Positions 6,668 to 13,793 of a stretch of 14,396 nucleotides of DNA are shown here, piece after piece. The DNA is from an uncultured Collinsella sp. (GTDB lineage: Bacteria; Actinomycetota; Coriobacteriia; Coriobacteriales; Coriobacteriaceae). The DNA is taken from assembly GCA_938023705.1 (NCBI GenBank), contig CALJDJ010000028.1:1-14396 (forward strand), read 5' to 3'. A model generated the notes under the pieces. That model saw nothing but the letters and a program-made list of their open reading frames with translations. It was not told where the DNA came from and did not search any database. Positions within the stretch are counted from its first letter, which is position 1, and each line of letters opens with the position of its first letter. The translations under genes were made by a program, and so were the position numbers.

Positions 6668-8005
6668 TTAGGGAAGTTCGCGCTTGACAACCTCGACGAT
6701 GTCGTCGACAACACGCTGAGTGAGCTCGTGCGTCTCCGCCTCGGCCATAACACGGACCAGCGGCTCGGTACCGCTCGGGCGCACCAGAATGCGGCCGCGG
6801 CCGTCAAGCTCCTTCTCGGCGGCAGCGACGGCGTCCCAAATGGGATGGCATTCGTCCAGGCCGGCCTTGTTGTCGGAATGCACGTTGACGAGTACCTGCG
6901 GGTACTTCTTCATGATGCCGGCAAGATCAGTGAGGGTACGACCGGTGCGCTTGAGCACGGCCAGCAGCTGCAGAGCCGTCACCAGGCCGTCACCGGTGGT
7001 GTTGTGCTCTAGGAAGATGATGTGGCCGGACTGTTCGCCGCCGATGACGGCGCCGTCCGCGAGCATGCGCTCCAAAACGTAGCGGTCGCCCACGGCGGTC
7101 TGAACCATCTCGAAGCCCTGCTCCTTCATAGCGATGGAGAAGCCAAGGTTGCACATGACGGTCGAGACGATCTCGGAGTTGGCGAGCTTGCCGCGAGCGG
7201 CGAGATCGGAGCCGCAGATAGCCAGGATGTAGTCACCGTCGATCTCATTGCCCTCGCCGTCGACGAACAGCACGCGGTCGGCGTCGCCGTCGTGGGCCAG
7301 GCCGATATCGGCGTGGGTGCGCAGCACGAGCTCGCGCAGGGGCTCAAGGTGAGTGGAGCCGCACTCAACGTTAATGTCGGTGCCGCAGTAATCGGTGTTG
7401 ATGGCATGGACCGTGGCGCCCAGGCGCTGCAGCGCAGCGGGCGTGGTCTGGCAGGAAGCACCGTGGCCGCAGTCGACGGCAACAACCAGGCCATCGAGCT
7501 TAAGGCCGTCGAGCGTGCTGATGGCATGATCGACATAGGCCTTGCGGGCGTCTTTCATCTTGATGATGTGACCCACACCGGCGCCGGTCGGCAGCGTGTC
7601 GGCAGCCATGGCCTCCTCGGACATGACCCAGGCGCCGATCTCTTCCTCGACAGCATCGGGAAGCTTCATGCCCTTGCGGCTAAAGAACTTGATGCCGTTG
7701 AACTCCGGCGGATTATGCGAAGCGGAGATGACGATGCCGCCGTCGAGCTCGTTTTGGACGGTGAGCAGCGCCACGGCCGGCGTAGGGATAACGCCGCAGC
7801 AATGCGGACGGCCGCCCTCTGCCATAATGCCAGCGGTCAGAGCACTCTCGAGCATGGTACCCGAAAGACGCGTGTCGCGGCCGATGCAGATGTCCGGGCC
7901 AAGGAACTTGGTCGCCGCGCGGCCCAGGCGAAACGCGAGGTCGCACGAGAGGTCGGCATTGGCGACGCCACGGACGCCGTCGGTACCGAAGATGTTCTGG
8001 GGCAT
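6668..8005 (-). CDS. glmM: Phosphoglucosamine mutase
   Basis: Interconverts glucosamine-6-phosphate and glucosamine-1-phosphate on the route to UDP-N-acetylglucosamine for peptidoglycan. The 445-residue length is normal. Seen in order: FGTDGVRG (residues 6-13); the phosphoserine loop GIVISASHNPPE (90-101), with Ser96 the phosphorylated residue; the metal-binding DGDADR (239-244); the sugar-binding GGEQSGH; and the phosphate-binding RPSGTEPLVRVMAEA near the C-terminus. These identify GlmM rather than a generic phosphomannomutase. ATG at 8005 is preceded by GGAAGGAG with a 7-base gap. It follows rplM-rpsI, the usual actinobacterial order, but a strong terminator separates them, so it needs its own promoter or read-through. 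Confidence 0.97.
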   Translation of the reverse strand: MPQNIFGTDGVRGVANADLSCDLAFRLGRAATKFLGPDICIGRDTRLSGTMLESALTAGIMAEGGRPHCCGVIPTPAVALLTVQNELDGGIVISASHNPPEFNGIKFFSRKGMKLPDAVEEEIGAWVMSEEAMAADTLPTGAGVGHIIKMKDARKAYVDHAISTLDGLKLDGLVVAVDCGHGASCQTTPAALQRLGATVHAINTDYCGTDINVECGSTHLEPLRELVLRTHADIGLAHDGDADRVLFVDGEGNEIDGDYILAICGSDLAARGKLANSEIVSTVMCNLGFSIAMKEQGFEMVQTAVGDRYVLERMLADGAVIGGEQSGHIIFLEHNTTGDGLVTALQLLAVLKRTGRTLTDLAGIMKKYPQVLVNVHSDNKAGLDECHPIWDAVAAAEKELDGRGRILVRPSGTEPLVRVMAEAETHELTQRVVDDIVEVVKRELP

Positions 8006-8054
8006 AGGATCGCTCCTTCCCTAGCAGGCGATATACAACCGCCCACCCTAGTCG

Positions 8055-8097
8055 AAAAAGAAAAGCGGGACCCGCCGAGGAATCGGCAGGCCCCGCT
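8055..8097 (-). terminator. Intrinsic terminator of the rplM-rpsI operon
   Basis: On the minus strand a 14-bp stem, AGCGGGGCCTGCCG (8097-8084) with CGGCGGGTCCCGCT (8077-8064), contains two G-U pairs and a 6-base loop, and is followed by TTTCTTTTT. It starts 31 bases after the rpsI stop and uncouples the ribosomal operon from glmM. Confidence 0.92.
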
Positions 8098-8128
8098 TGT
8101 ACATTGTATCTCGAAAGGAGATAAAACC

Positions 8129-8524
<396 letters not shown>

Positions 8525-8526
8525 CT

Positions 8527-8970
8527 TTAAGCCTCCAGCTCAATCTTCGTGGGGTTCTGGGCAGCATGCGGATGCTCGGCACCAGCGTAGACCTTAAGCT
8601 TGGTCATCTGGGCACGGCCGAGGGTGGTCTTGGGCAGCATACCGCGAACGGCGCGCTCGATGACCTTCTCCGGGTGCTTCTCCATAGCCTGGCGGAAGCT
8701 CTCAGCCTTGAGGCCGCCGTTGTAGCCGCTGTGGCGATAATAGGTCTTCGTGTCGGCCTTGTTACCGGTAAGCTGGACCTTATCGGCGTTGATGACGACA
8801 ACGAAGTCGCCGCAGTCGCTGTTGGGCGTGAACTGGGGCTTGTTCTTACCGCGCAGGATCATTGCGATCTGGGTGGCAAGACGGCCCAGGACAGCACCAT
8901 CGGCGTCGACGAGAACCCAGTTGCGCTGGACCTCGCCCTGCTTGGCGTAGTGAGTCGATTTCGAAATCAC
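8527..8970 (-). CDS. rplM: 50S ribosomal protein uL13 (L13)
   Basis: A 147-residue early-assembly large-subunit protein. The family pattern is clear: WVLVDADGAVLGRLATQIA (residues 18-36), ILRGKNKPQFTPNSDCGDFV, VINADKVQLTGNK, YYRHSGYNGG, and RAVRGMLPKTTLGR. It begins with GTG at 8970, supported by GGAGGAG 5 bases upstream; no in-frame ATG exists near the conserved N-terminus. It is the first gene of rplM-rpsI, with a clear promoter and a leader hairpin. Confidence 0.98.
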   Translation of the reverse strand: MISKSTHYAKQGEVQRNWVLVDADGAVLGRLATQIAMILRGKNKPQFTPNSDCGDFVVVINADKVQLTGNKADTKTYYRHSGYNGGLKAESFRQAMEKHPEKVIERAVRGMLPKTTLGRAQMTKLKVYAGAEHPHAAQNPTKIELEA

Positions 8971-8998
8971 TTAGACTCCTCCATGTACAGTACGTGTT

Positions 8999-9030
8999 GT
9001 TACAGAGATTCACGGGGCTCTGCAAGTAAC
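8999..9030 (-). promoter_or_regulatory. rplM leader hairpin at the transcript 5' end
   Basis: On the minus strand GTTA (9030-9027) and CAGAG (9022-9018) pair with CTCTG and TAAC (9007-8999), with a CTTG bulge and a 10-base loop. The predicted transcription start from the promoter at 9037-9064 falls at the foot of this stem. It could stabilise the mRNA or be a leader bound by L13, as L13 leaders are known in Firmicutes; the latter is inference. Confidence 0.45.
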
Positions 9031-9036
9031 CCGTCC

Positions 9037-9064
9037 ATATTACCCCGCTCGCCGTACGAGTCAA
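9037..9064 (-). promoter_or_regulatory. Promoter of rplM-rpsI
   Basis: -35 TTGACT (9064-9059), 16-base spacer, -10 TAATAT (9042-9037) on the minus strand. It is one of the best sigma-70-type matches in the window, 67 bases before the rplM GTG. Confidence 0.7.
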
Positions 9065-9127
9065 CAGGTATTTTGGCTCCGACCAGAGTTTCTGCACATG
9101 TCATCCACGAGCCGTGACGTTGCAGCG

Positions 9128-10006
9128 CTAGCGCTCGACAAATGCCTCGATATCTCCCAGCAAGCGCTTTGCCTCCTGGCGGCCCTGGATATACAGGTCG
9201 AGAAGCTTGGCCGGATCATGCTCGACATGGCCGACCTCGACCGGCTTTTGCGGAGCGATGACCAGCGCGTGGCCCTCGCGCTCATACTTCCACAGGTGCA
9301 TGCGCTGGAGGTTATAGCGGTCGTGGCGCGTCTCGATAGCCTCGAGCAGGTAGGGGTAGTCGGCATAGCGGGCGCGCGCGGCAGGCATAAACTCGTAGGG
9401 CTTTTTCTCGTACGAGCGGTCCTGCGTGACAATGACAACCGCGCGCTCGAAGCCGGCCTCCTCCAGCACATGCTCGATAGGAACCGAATCGGCTACGCCG
9501 CCGTCGACGTATTTGTGCCCGTCAATCTCGACCGGCGGCGTCACCAGCGGCAACGAGGTCGAGGCACGCACGGCGTCGAGGTCGAGCACGGCGCTTTTGA
9601 CCGGCAGGTATGCGGCAGTTCCAAAGAGCATGTCCGTCGCGACGGCGTACATCTCGATGGGGCTCGCGTCGAACGCCTCGTTGTCAAAGGGATCCAGGCG
9701 GTCCTGGATATCGTTGAAGATAAAGTCGTAACCCACGATGGAGCCCGTGGATGCGAAGGATGCGGCACCCATGTAGCGGTTGTCATTGCAGAAGGTCAGG
9801 TTGATGCGATTGACGCGACCGATCTGGTGTGACTTGTAGTTGACGCCGTTGAGCGCACCGGCCGATACGCCGTACACCGCCGGAATTTCGACACCGGCCT
9901 CCATGAGAACGTCGAGCACGCCGGCGGTAAACTGCCCGCGAAAACTGCCGCCCTCCAAGACGAGCGCAACCTTGCCGGCGTTCTTTGCCTTATCTTCTGC
10001 AGTCAT
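9128..10006 (-). CDS. Patatin-like phospholipase/acyl hydrolase
   Basis: A 292-residue patatin-family serine hydrolase, likely cleaving acyl esters of phospholipids or lipids. The Ser-Asp dyad is visible: nucleophile Ser48 in GVSAG (residues 46-50) and Asp168 in VDGGVADS (167-174). The oxyanion loop is EGGSFRGQF (18-26). No signal peptide or membrane segment is seen, so it acts in the cytoplasm or at the inner membrane face. The overall shape, with ALVLEGGSFRG near the N-terminus and NxR-type C-terminal helices, is that of YjjU/RssA-like bacterial patatins. ATG at 10006 is preceded by AGGAGG with a 6-base gap. It stands alone: rplM has its own promoter 64 bp downstream and a repeat array lies upstream. 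Confidence 0.93.
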   Translation of the reverse strand: MTAEDKAKNAGKVALVLEGGSFRGQFTAGVLDVLMEAGVEIPAVYGVSAGALNGVNYKSHQIGRVNRINLTFCNDNRYMGAASFASTGSIVGYDFIFNDIQDRLDPFDNEAFDASPIEMYAVATDMLFGTAAYLPVKSAVLDLDAVRASTSLPLVTPPVEIDGHKYVDGGVADSVPIEHVLEEAGFERAVVIVTQDRSYEKKPYEFMPAARARYADYPYLLEAIETRHDRYNLQRMHLWKYEREGHALVIAPQKPVEVGHVEHDPAKLLDLYIQGRQEAKRLLGDIEAFVER

Positions 10007-10050
10007 ATTGACCTCCTGCGATTGCGTTTTGGCTTTCTTCTACCCAGTTT

Positions 10051-10340
10051 TGGGATGGAGGGCGCGCAGGTTTTTCGAGGCGGCAGGTGAAGCGGAAAGT
10101 GTGTCCCAGTTTGAGGCGGGATTACGGGATGCGCTTTCCGCTTGGACCGCCGTTGGGAAAGCGCGACCCGTTCTGAGCGCGGATTCCGGGATGAACTTTC
10201 CGCTTGAGGCGTCTTCCGGAAAATGAATCCCATTCCGAGCGTCGATTCCGGGATGCAGTTTCCGCTTGAAACGTCATCCGGAAACCGCATCCCAGTCTGA
10301 GCCGGAATTCTGGGATGGATTTTCCGCCTGGGGCGACGTT
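10051..10340. repeat. 62-bp tandem repeat array with half-palindromic units
   Basis: Three exact-length 62-bp units run 10125-10186, 10187-10248 and 10249-10310, preceded by a degenerate 74-bp unit (10051-10124) and followed by a partial unit (10311-10340). Each begins (C/T)GGGATGnnnTTTCCGC and has GGAAAnnnnATCCC or a variant about 30 bases later, then TCTGAGC/TCCGAGC and GATTC. So each unit can fold on itself (GGGATG...TTTCC with GGAAA...CATCCC), and successive units can also pair across the junction. Sequence is kept at the arms and drifts in between. Sixty-two is not a multiple of three, and the overlapping minus-strand ORFs (10003-10439) look non-coding. Confidence 0.85.
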
Positions 10341-10401
10341 GATGCGGGGCATGGCAGGCTGCAGTCCGATCGGCATCGAATCTATATCCAGTCGAGGCTT
10401 T

Positions 10402-10535
10402 GCGCGGAGAATCCGCGTATTTGCTTCGCAAATCCGCACCGGCTTCGGCCGCCTGCCGGCGTCCTCGCCCGCGGGCTAAAAACGCTTACGCGTTTTCTTT
10501 ACGCCCGCGCCCTGCACAGAGTTCGATTCTCCGCG
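10402..10535. repeat. Nested-hairpin element bounded by tmRNA-end-like inverted repeats
   Basis: CGCGGAGAATC (10403-10413) and its complement GATTCTCCGCG (10525-10535) bound a block rich in hairpins: ATTTGC/GCAAAT around 10419-10433; CGGC/GCCG near 10439-10450; and a long stem, GCGGGC (10471-10476) with GCCCGC (10503-10508), enclosing AAAACGC/GCGTTTT with loop TTAC. The right boundary extends to 17 bases (10519-10535) that are the exact reverse complement of tmRNA positions 10602-10618. It contains no ORF of substance. Confidence 0.6.
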
Positions 10536-10550
10536 GTATCTATATGTAAT

Positions 10551-10584
10551 AAAAAAGCAGGTAGAGACGCTTCTCTACCTGCTT
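10551..10584 (-). terminator. Intrinsic terminator of tmRNA
   Basis: An 11-bp stem, GCAGGTAGAGA (10557-10567) with TCTCTACCTGC (10572-10582), extended by A-T pairs, with a four-base loop. On the minus strand TTTTTT follows (plus-strand A-run 10551-10556). It lies about 10 bases past the tmRNA CCA end. Confidence 0.93.
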
Positions 10585-10592
10585 GTAACTAT

Positions 10593-10956
10593 TGGTGGAG
10601 GCGCGGAGAATCGAACTCCGGTCCACGAAAGCCCCCTGATTGGCATCTCCAAGCTCAGTCGCTGGTTTAGTCTCGGACGCTTTGCGCGCAGCGACACGCT
10701 CGCAGCATCCCAACCGGTTCGATCTTAGCCTGCGCCATACCGATTACGTGCGCAGGAGCATTCCCCTAACATGACGTCGCACCGGTGTCGGGGAAATCAC
10801 CGGGTTGACGCGCCGCTATAAATTAAGCAGCGAGAGCCATAGGCTCAAAAGAAGAGTTGTTGTCAATTCAATTTGACGGTACCCCTGTTTAACGAGGCGA
10901 GGAGACCTCGGCTTGCTTCCTCTCTCAGAGCTATCGTGTCGAAACCAGTCGCCCCC
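10593..10956 (-). ncRNA. ssrA: Transfer-messenger RNA (tmRNA)
   Basis: Rescues stalled ribosomes by acting first as tRNA and then as mRNA. The 5' end is GGGGGCGACTGGTTTCGACACG (10956 downward), the classic tmRNA start. The 3' end has the T-arm GGAGTTCGATTCTCC and an encoded CCA ending at 10593. The seven-base acceptor stem GGGGGCG/CGCCTCC pairs fully with one G-U. The tag reading frame ends in ALAA followed by TAA: DNNSSFEPMALAA (10864 to 10823). An in-frame TGA at 10870-10868 limits the resume codon to ATT (10867-10865) or GAC (10864-10862). About 364 nt, a usual one-piece tmRNA length. The promoter was not identified with confidence; two hairpins (10981-11002 and 11028-11041) lie upstream. 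Confidence 0.96.
10823..10864 (-). other. tmRNA proteolysis-tag reading frame
   Basis: Encodes DNNSSFEPMALAA then TAA. The terminal ALAA is the tail recognised by ClpXP-type proteases in bacteria generally. If translation resumes one codon earlier, the tag begins with Ile. Confidence 0.85.
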
Positions 10957-11133
10957 GAATGTTGGGAAAGTCTGGATGGTATCGGGCCTGCAAACACCCG
11001 ATAACCGTCGACTTTTCAAGGAACATACGGGGCGAGCCCCGCTTGTGGAGTGTTATCTTACCACGTTCTGAAAGCGGACAGCTGTTCTATGCACGAGCTG
11101 TGAAGACCCCAATGTGCGCCGCACTTCGCACTT

Positions 11134-11161
11134 TTGCCACCGATCGCGTCACGTATATTTT
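11134..11161 (+). promoter_or_regulatory. Candidate promoter of the 144-residue protein gene
   Basis: -35 TTGCCA (11134-11139), 16-base spacer, -10 TATTTT (11156-11161); the overlapping TATATT is an alternative -10. It lies 34 bases before the ATG. The opposite strand of this 239-bp spacer must also hold the tmRNA promoter. Confidence 0.5.
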
Positions 11162-11195
11162 CGCCAAGAAAAATTGACCCGTCGAAAGGACCGTT

Positions 11196-11630
11196 ATGGA
11201 TACCAAGCAGCAACTCGTCAATGCCCTCGCAGGCCTGGGCTCAACCATTACCGAAGCTATGGATGTCATCGAGGGCTTTGTCCCCTGCGGACATCCCGCC
11301 CTCACGGTATCGAACGCACTCGTCGCGCTGGACGTTGACGATGATGCAGCTCTCACTCAGCAGCTTGAGACCGTCGAGGGCTTTATCGACCACGTGAGTG
11401 AGAACCGCGGCGTGGCCGCCTACCACGGTATCGAGGTCGAGCTCGCGGGTCCCAAGGCCGATCTGTTCGCAGCAATCCGCGAGGTAGGCGCCCTTATGCA
11501 GACCGCAGGCGTCAAGAACACCCAGGTCAACGAGTGGGTCTACCGCAGTCTGGCCGCACTCGACAGCTCCGACGAAAAGGCAGCCGAGCAGCTTGCAGAA
11601 AGCCCCGCCATCAAAGCTGCACTTGTCTAA
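11196..11630 (+). CDS. Unrecognised small acidic protein
   Basis: I do not recognise this 144-residue protein. It looks soluble and largely helical, with no signal peptide, membrane segment or catalytic motif. A VPCGHPALTVSNALVALD segment (residues 29-46) carries the only cysteine and is followed by an acidic stretch. Two similar EGF sequences (VIEGFV at 24-29 and TVEGFI near 59-64) hint at a short internal repeat. ATG at 11196 has AAAGGA 5 bases upstream, and codon use matches the neighbours, which supports a real gene. It is divergent from tmRNA and convergent with the P-type ATPase. No operon partner is present, so context gives no function. Confidence 0.8.
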   Translation: MDTKQQLVNALAGLGSTITEAMDVIEGFVPCGHPALTVSNALVALDVDDDAALTQQLETVEGFIDHVSENRGVAAYHGIEVELAGPKADLFAAIREVGALMQTAGVKNTQVNEWVYRSLAALDSSDEKAAEQLAESPAIKAALV

Positions 11631-11675
11631 AAAGGCCTGCGCCCGGACGACGCCGATGCCGTCCGGGCGCAGGCC
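11629..11675 (-). terminator. Terminator of the DUF6110/P-type ATPase operon (16-bp perfect stem)
   Basis: GGCCTGCGCCCGGACG (11634-11649) pairs perfectly with CGTCCGGGCGCAGGCC (11660-11675) around a 10-base loop. On the minus strand the stem is followed by TTTTT (plus-strand 11633-11629), so it ends the ATPase transcript, whose stop is at 11700. The T-run overlaps the stop codon of the convergent gene. On the plus strand the same stem lacks a T-run and may only slow or protect that transcript. Confidence 0.9.
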
Positions 11676-11699
11676 AGATAACGTGGGTGAACACGTCTG

Positions 11700-13775
11700 C
11701 TAACGCAGATATGCCTTGGCGTTGCTCAGGCTGTAGGCAATCGTCGAGCCGTTGTGCAGCAGTGACGACGTCTGCGGAGTGATCATGCCGGTAATGCCCA
11801 GCGCCAGGAGCGCCGAGTTGGTGAGCATCACCTTGGAATACGAACTCGTCAGACGATCGATAAGCCCCTGACTCATACGGCGCAGGCGCACGATCGCGGC
11901 AAGATCCGTATCGGTCAGGATGATGTCGGCAACCTCCTTGGCGATGTCGCTTCCGCCACCCATCGCCAAGCCCACGTCGGCCAAACCGAGCGCCGGCGAA
12001 TCGTTGACACCGTCGCCCACCATGGCAACGTGGCGCCCCTCGCCCTTAATGCGTTCCACATAGGCGTACTTGTCCTCGGGCAGCAGCTCGGCCTTAAACT
12101 CATCGACACCTGCTTCGCGAGCAATGCGCTCGGCCGTGCGTTCCGAGTCGCCCGTGAGCATGACCACGTGCTTAACGCCCAACGCGTGCAGGTCGGCGAT
12201 GGCCTCGCGGACCCCGGACTTGAGCGGGTCCTCGATACCGAGCACGCCGACGACCTTGCCGTCGACCGCCAGATACAGCGGCGACAGGCCCTGCATCTGG
12301 GACTCAATGCGCTCCTTAATGTCGGAATCGAGCTGCGCACCCTCGTCCTCAAATACAAAGTGCGCGGAACCGATGATGGCGCGACGCCCTTCGATGGACG
12401 AAGCGATGCCGTGCGCCACGATGTACTCGACGGCGGCATGGCGCTCGCGGTGCTCGAGCCCGCGCTCGCGTGCCGCATTGACCACGGCGCGTGCCACCGG
12501 ATGCGGGAAATGCTCCTCCAAGCAAGCGGAAAGGCGCAGGATCTCGTCCTCGCTCCAGCCATCGGTCGTGAGCACGCAAGCTAGACGCGGCTGTGCCTCG
12601 GTGAGCGTGCCGGTCTTATCAAACACGATGGTGTCAGCCTTGGCAAACGACTCAAAGTACTTCGCGCCCTTGACCATGACGCCCATCTTGGCGGCATCGC
12701 TCATGGCGGTCATGACGGCGACGGAACCCGTGAGCTTGAGTGCGCACGAGTAGTCGACCATCAGCGCCGCCGAGGTCTTGATAAGGCTGCGCGTGGTGAG
12801 CGCAACCAGGCCCGCGAGCAGGAAGTTCCACGGGACGATCTTGTTGGCGAGGTCCTCCATATGCGACTGGCCCTCGGATTTGAGCGAGTCGGCCGTCTGC
12901 ACGAGCGAGACGATCGAGCGCAGTTTGGTCTGCGCCGTGTTGGCGCGCACGCGCACCAAGATGCTGCCGTCTTCCACGACGGTACCGGCGAACACGTCGT
13001 CGCCCACGCTGCGCTCAACGGCCAGCGGCTCACCGGTCAGGGTCGCCTGGTTGACCATAGCGCTCCCCTGCTCGACGACACCGTCGATGCAAATGGACAT
13101 GCCAGTGCGCACGGCGACCAGATCGCCGGGCTCGAGCTCGGTCGCAGCAACGCTTACCTCGGTATCGCCGACGACCTTTTGCGCCTTGTCGGGTACATCG
13201 AGCAGCGAGTTGATGAGCTCGTTTTCGCTCATGGCGCGGGTGTAGTCCTCGAGCAGCTCACCCACATTGAGTAAAAACATCGTTTGGCCCGCGGTGTCGA
13301 CGTCGCGTTTGACGAACGAAATGCCGATGGCCGAAGCGTCGAGCACAGGAACGGTCAGGCGCGGCTGCGCCAGCTCATGAAGGGCAGCGCGCAAAAATGC
13401 CATGTAACCGGCCACGACAAACACCGCGCGCAGTGGCGTGGGCAAAAACCAGCGACGTGCGTAATGGGCACCGACGAGTGTCGCCAGGTCCATAACGAGT
13501 TTGTGCTTGCGCGGCTCGAGTTGCATCACGTAGCCCGTCTTTGCGTCGGCAATGGCCTGGGCATCGAGCGCACCGACGGCGACCAGCACGGCATCGCGGC
13601 GCGGCTCGTCATATTCGAGCGCCATCTGGCCAATACGGCCATAAACGCGTACCTTGTGCACGCCGTCGATATCGCCGCTGAGCTTAAGAAGTGCATCGAG
13701 ATCGCTCTCTGGCACAGGACCCGCCAATTGAAGACGGGTCCTGCCGGGGATCTCGCTAATAATCGAGAATCTCAT
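11700..13775 (-). CDS. P1B-type (heavy-metal) transport ATPase, possibly FezB-like
   Basis: A 691-residue membrane pump with the full P-type ATPase set: actuator TLTGEP (residues 245-250), phosphorylation site FDKTGTLTE (385-393, Asp386), the P1B nucleotide-site HP pair (His425-Pro426 in EHFPHPVA), TGDSERTAERIA, and hinge GDGVNDSPAL (587-596). The N-terminus (1-60) looks like a degenerate HMA-type domain: IPGRTRLQL is present but no CxxC. Membrane segments are evident near 112-135, 315-345 and 645-665. The ion-site segment reads VDYSCALKLTG (340-350), so the usual CPC/CPx is replaced by SCA. It is second in an operon, 18 bases after the small DUF6110-like gene, with a weak ribosome site that suggests coupling. 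The substrate is probably a transition metal. Iron via a ferrosome-type system is a hypothesis. Confidence 0.93.
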   Translation of the reverse strand: MRFSIISEIPGRTRLQLAGPVPESDLDALLKLSGDIDGVHKVRVYGRIGQMALEYDEPRRDAVLVAVGALDAQAIADAKTGYVMQLEPRKHKLVMDLATLVGAHYARRWFLPTPLRAVFVVAGYMAFLRAALHELAQPRLTVPVLDASAIGISFVKRDVDTAGQTMFLLNVGELLEDYTRAMSENELINSLLDVPDKAQKVVGDTEVSVAATELEPGDLVAVRTGMSICIDGVVEQGSAMVNQATLTGEPLAVERSVGDDVFAGTVVEDGSILVRVRANTAQTKLRSIVSLVQTADSLKSEGQSHMEDLANKIVPWNFLLAGLVALTTRSLIKTSAALMVDYSCALKLTGSVAVMTAMSDAAKMGVMVKGAKYFESFAKADTIVFDKTGTLTEAQPRLACVLTTDGWSEDEILRLSACLEEHFPHPVARAVVNAARERGLEHRERHAAVEYIVAHGIASSIEGRRAIIGSAHFVFEDEGAQLDSDIKERIESQMQGLSPLYLAVDGKVVGVLGIEDPLKSGVREAIADLHALGVKHVVMLTGDSERTAERIAREAGVDEFKAELLPEDKYAYVERIKGEGRHVAMVGDGVNDSPALGLADVGLAMGGGSDIAKEVADIILTDTDLAAIVRLRRMSQGLIDRLTSSYSKVMLTNSALLALGITGMITPQTSSLLHNGSTIAYSLSNAKAYLR

Positions 13776-13793
13776 AGTTTGTGCCTGGGAGCG

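Noticed and set aside
10051..10340. CRISPR array
   Set aside because: The repeats are directly abutting 62-bp units with internal drift, without unique spacers, and no cas genes are nearby.
10003..10439. Minus-strand ORFs of 142 and 105 codons with Arg/Pro-rich repeats
   Set aside because: They are translations of the 62-bp repeat array; 62 is not divisible by three, so the peptide does not repeat in frame, and no ribosome site is present.
10519..10618. Classical attL/attR of an island at tmRNA
   Set aside because: Integration at tmRNA leaves direct repeats around an integrase-bearing insert; the 17-base copy is inverted and no integrase is present.
10266..10670. 134-codon plus-strand ORF
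   Set aside because: It crosses the tmRNA terminator and reads into tmRNA antisense.
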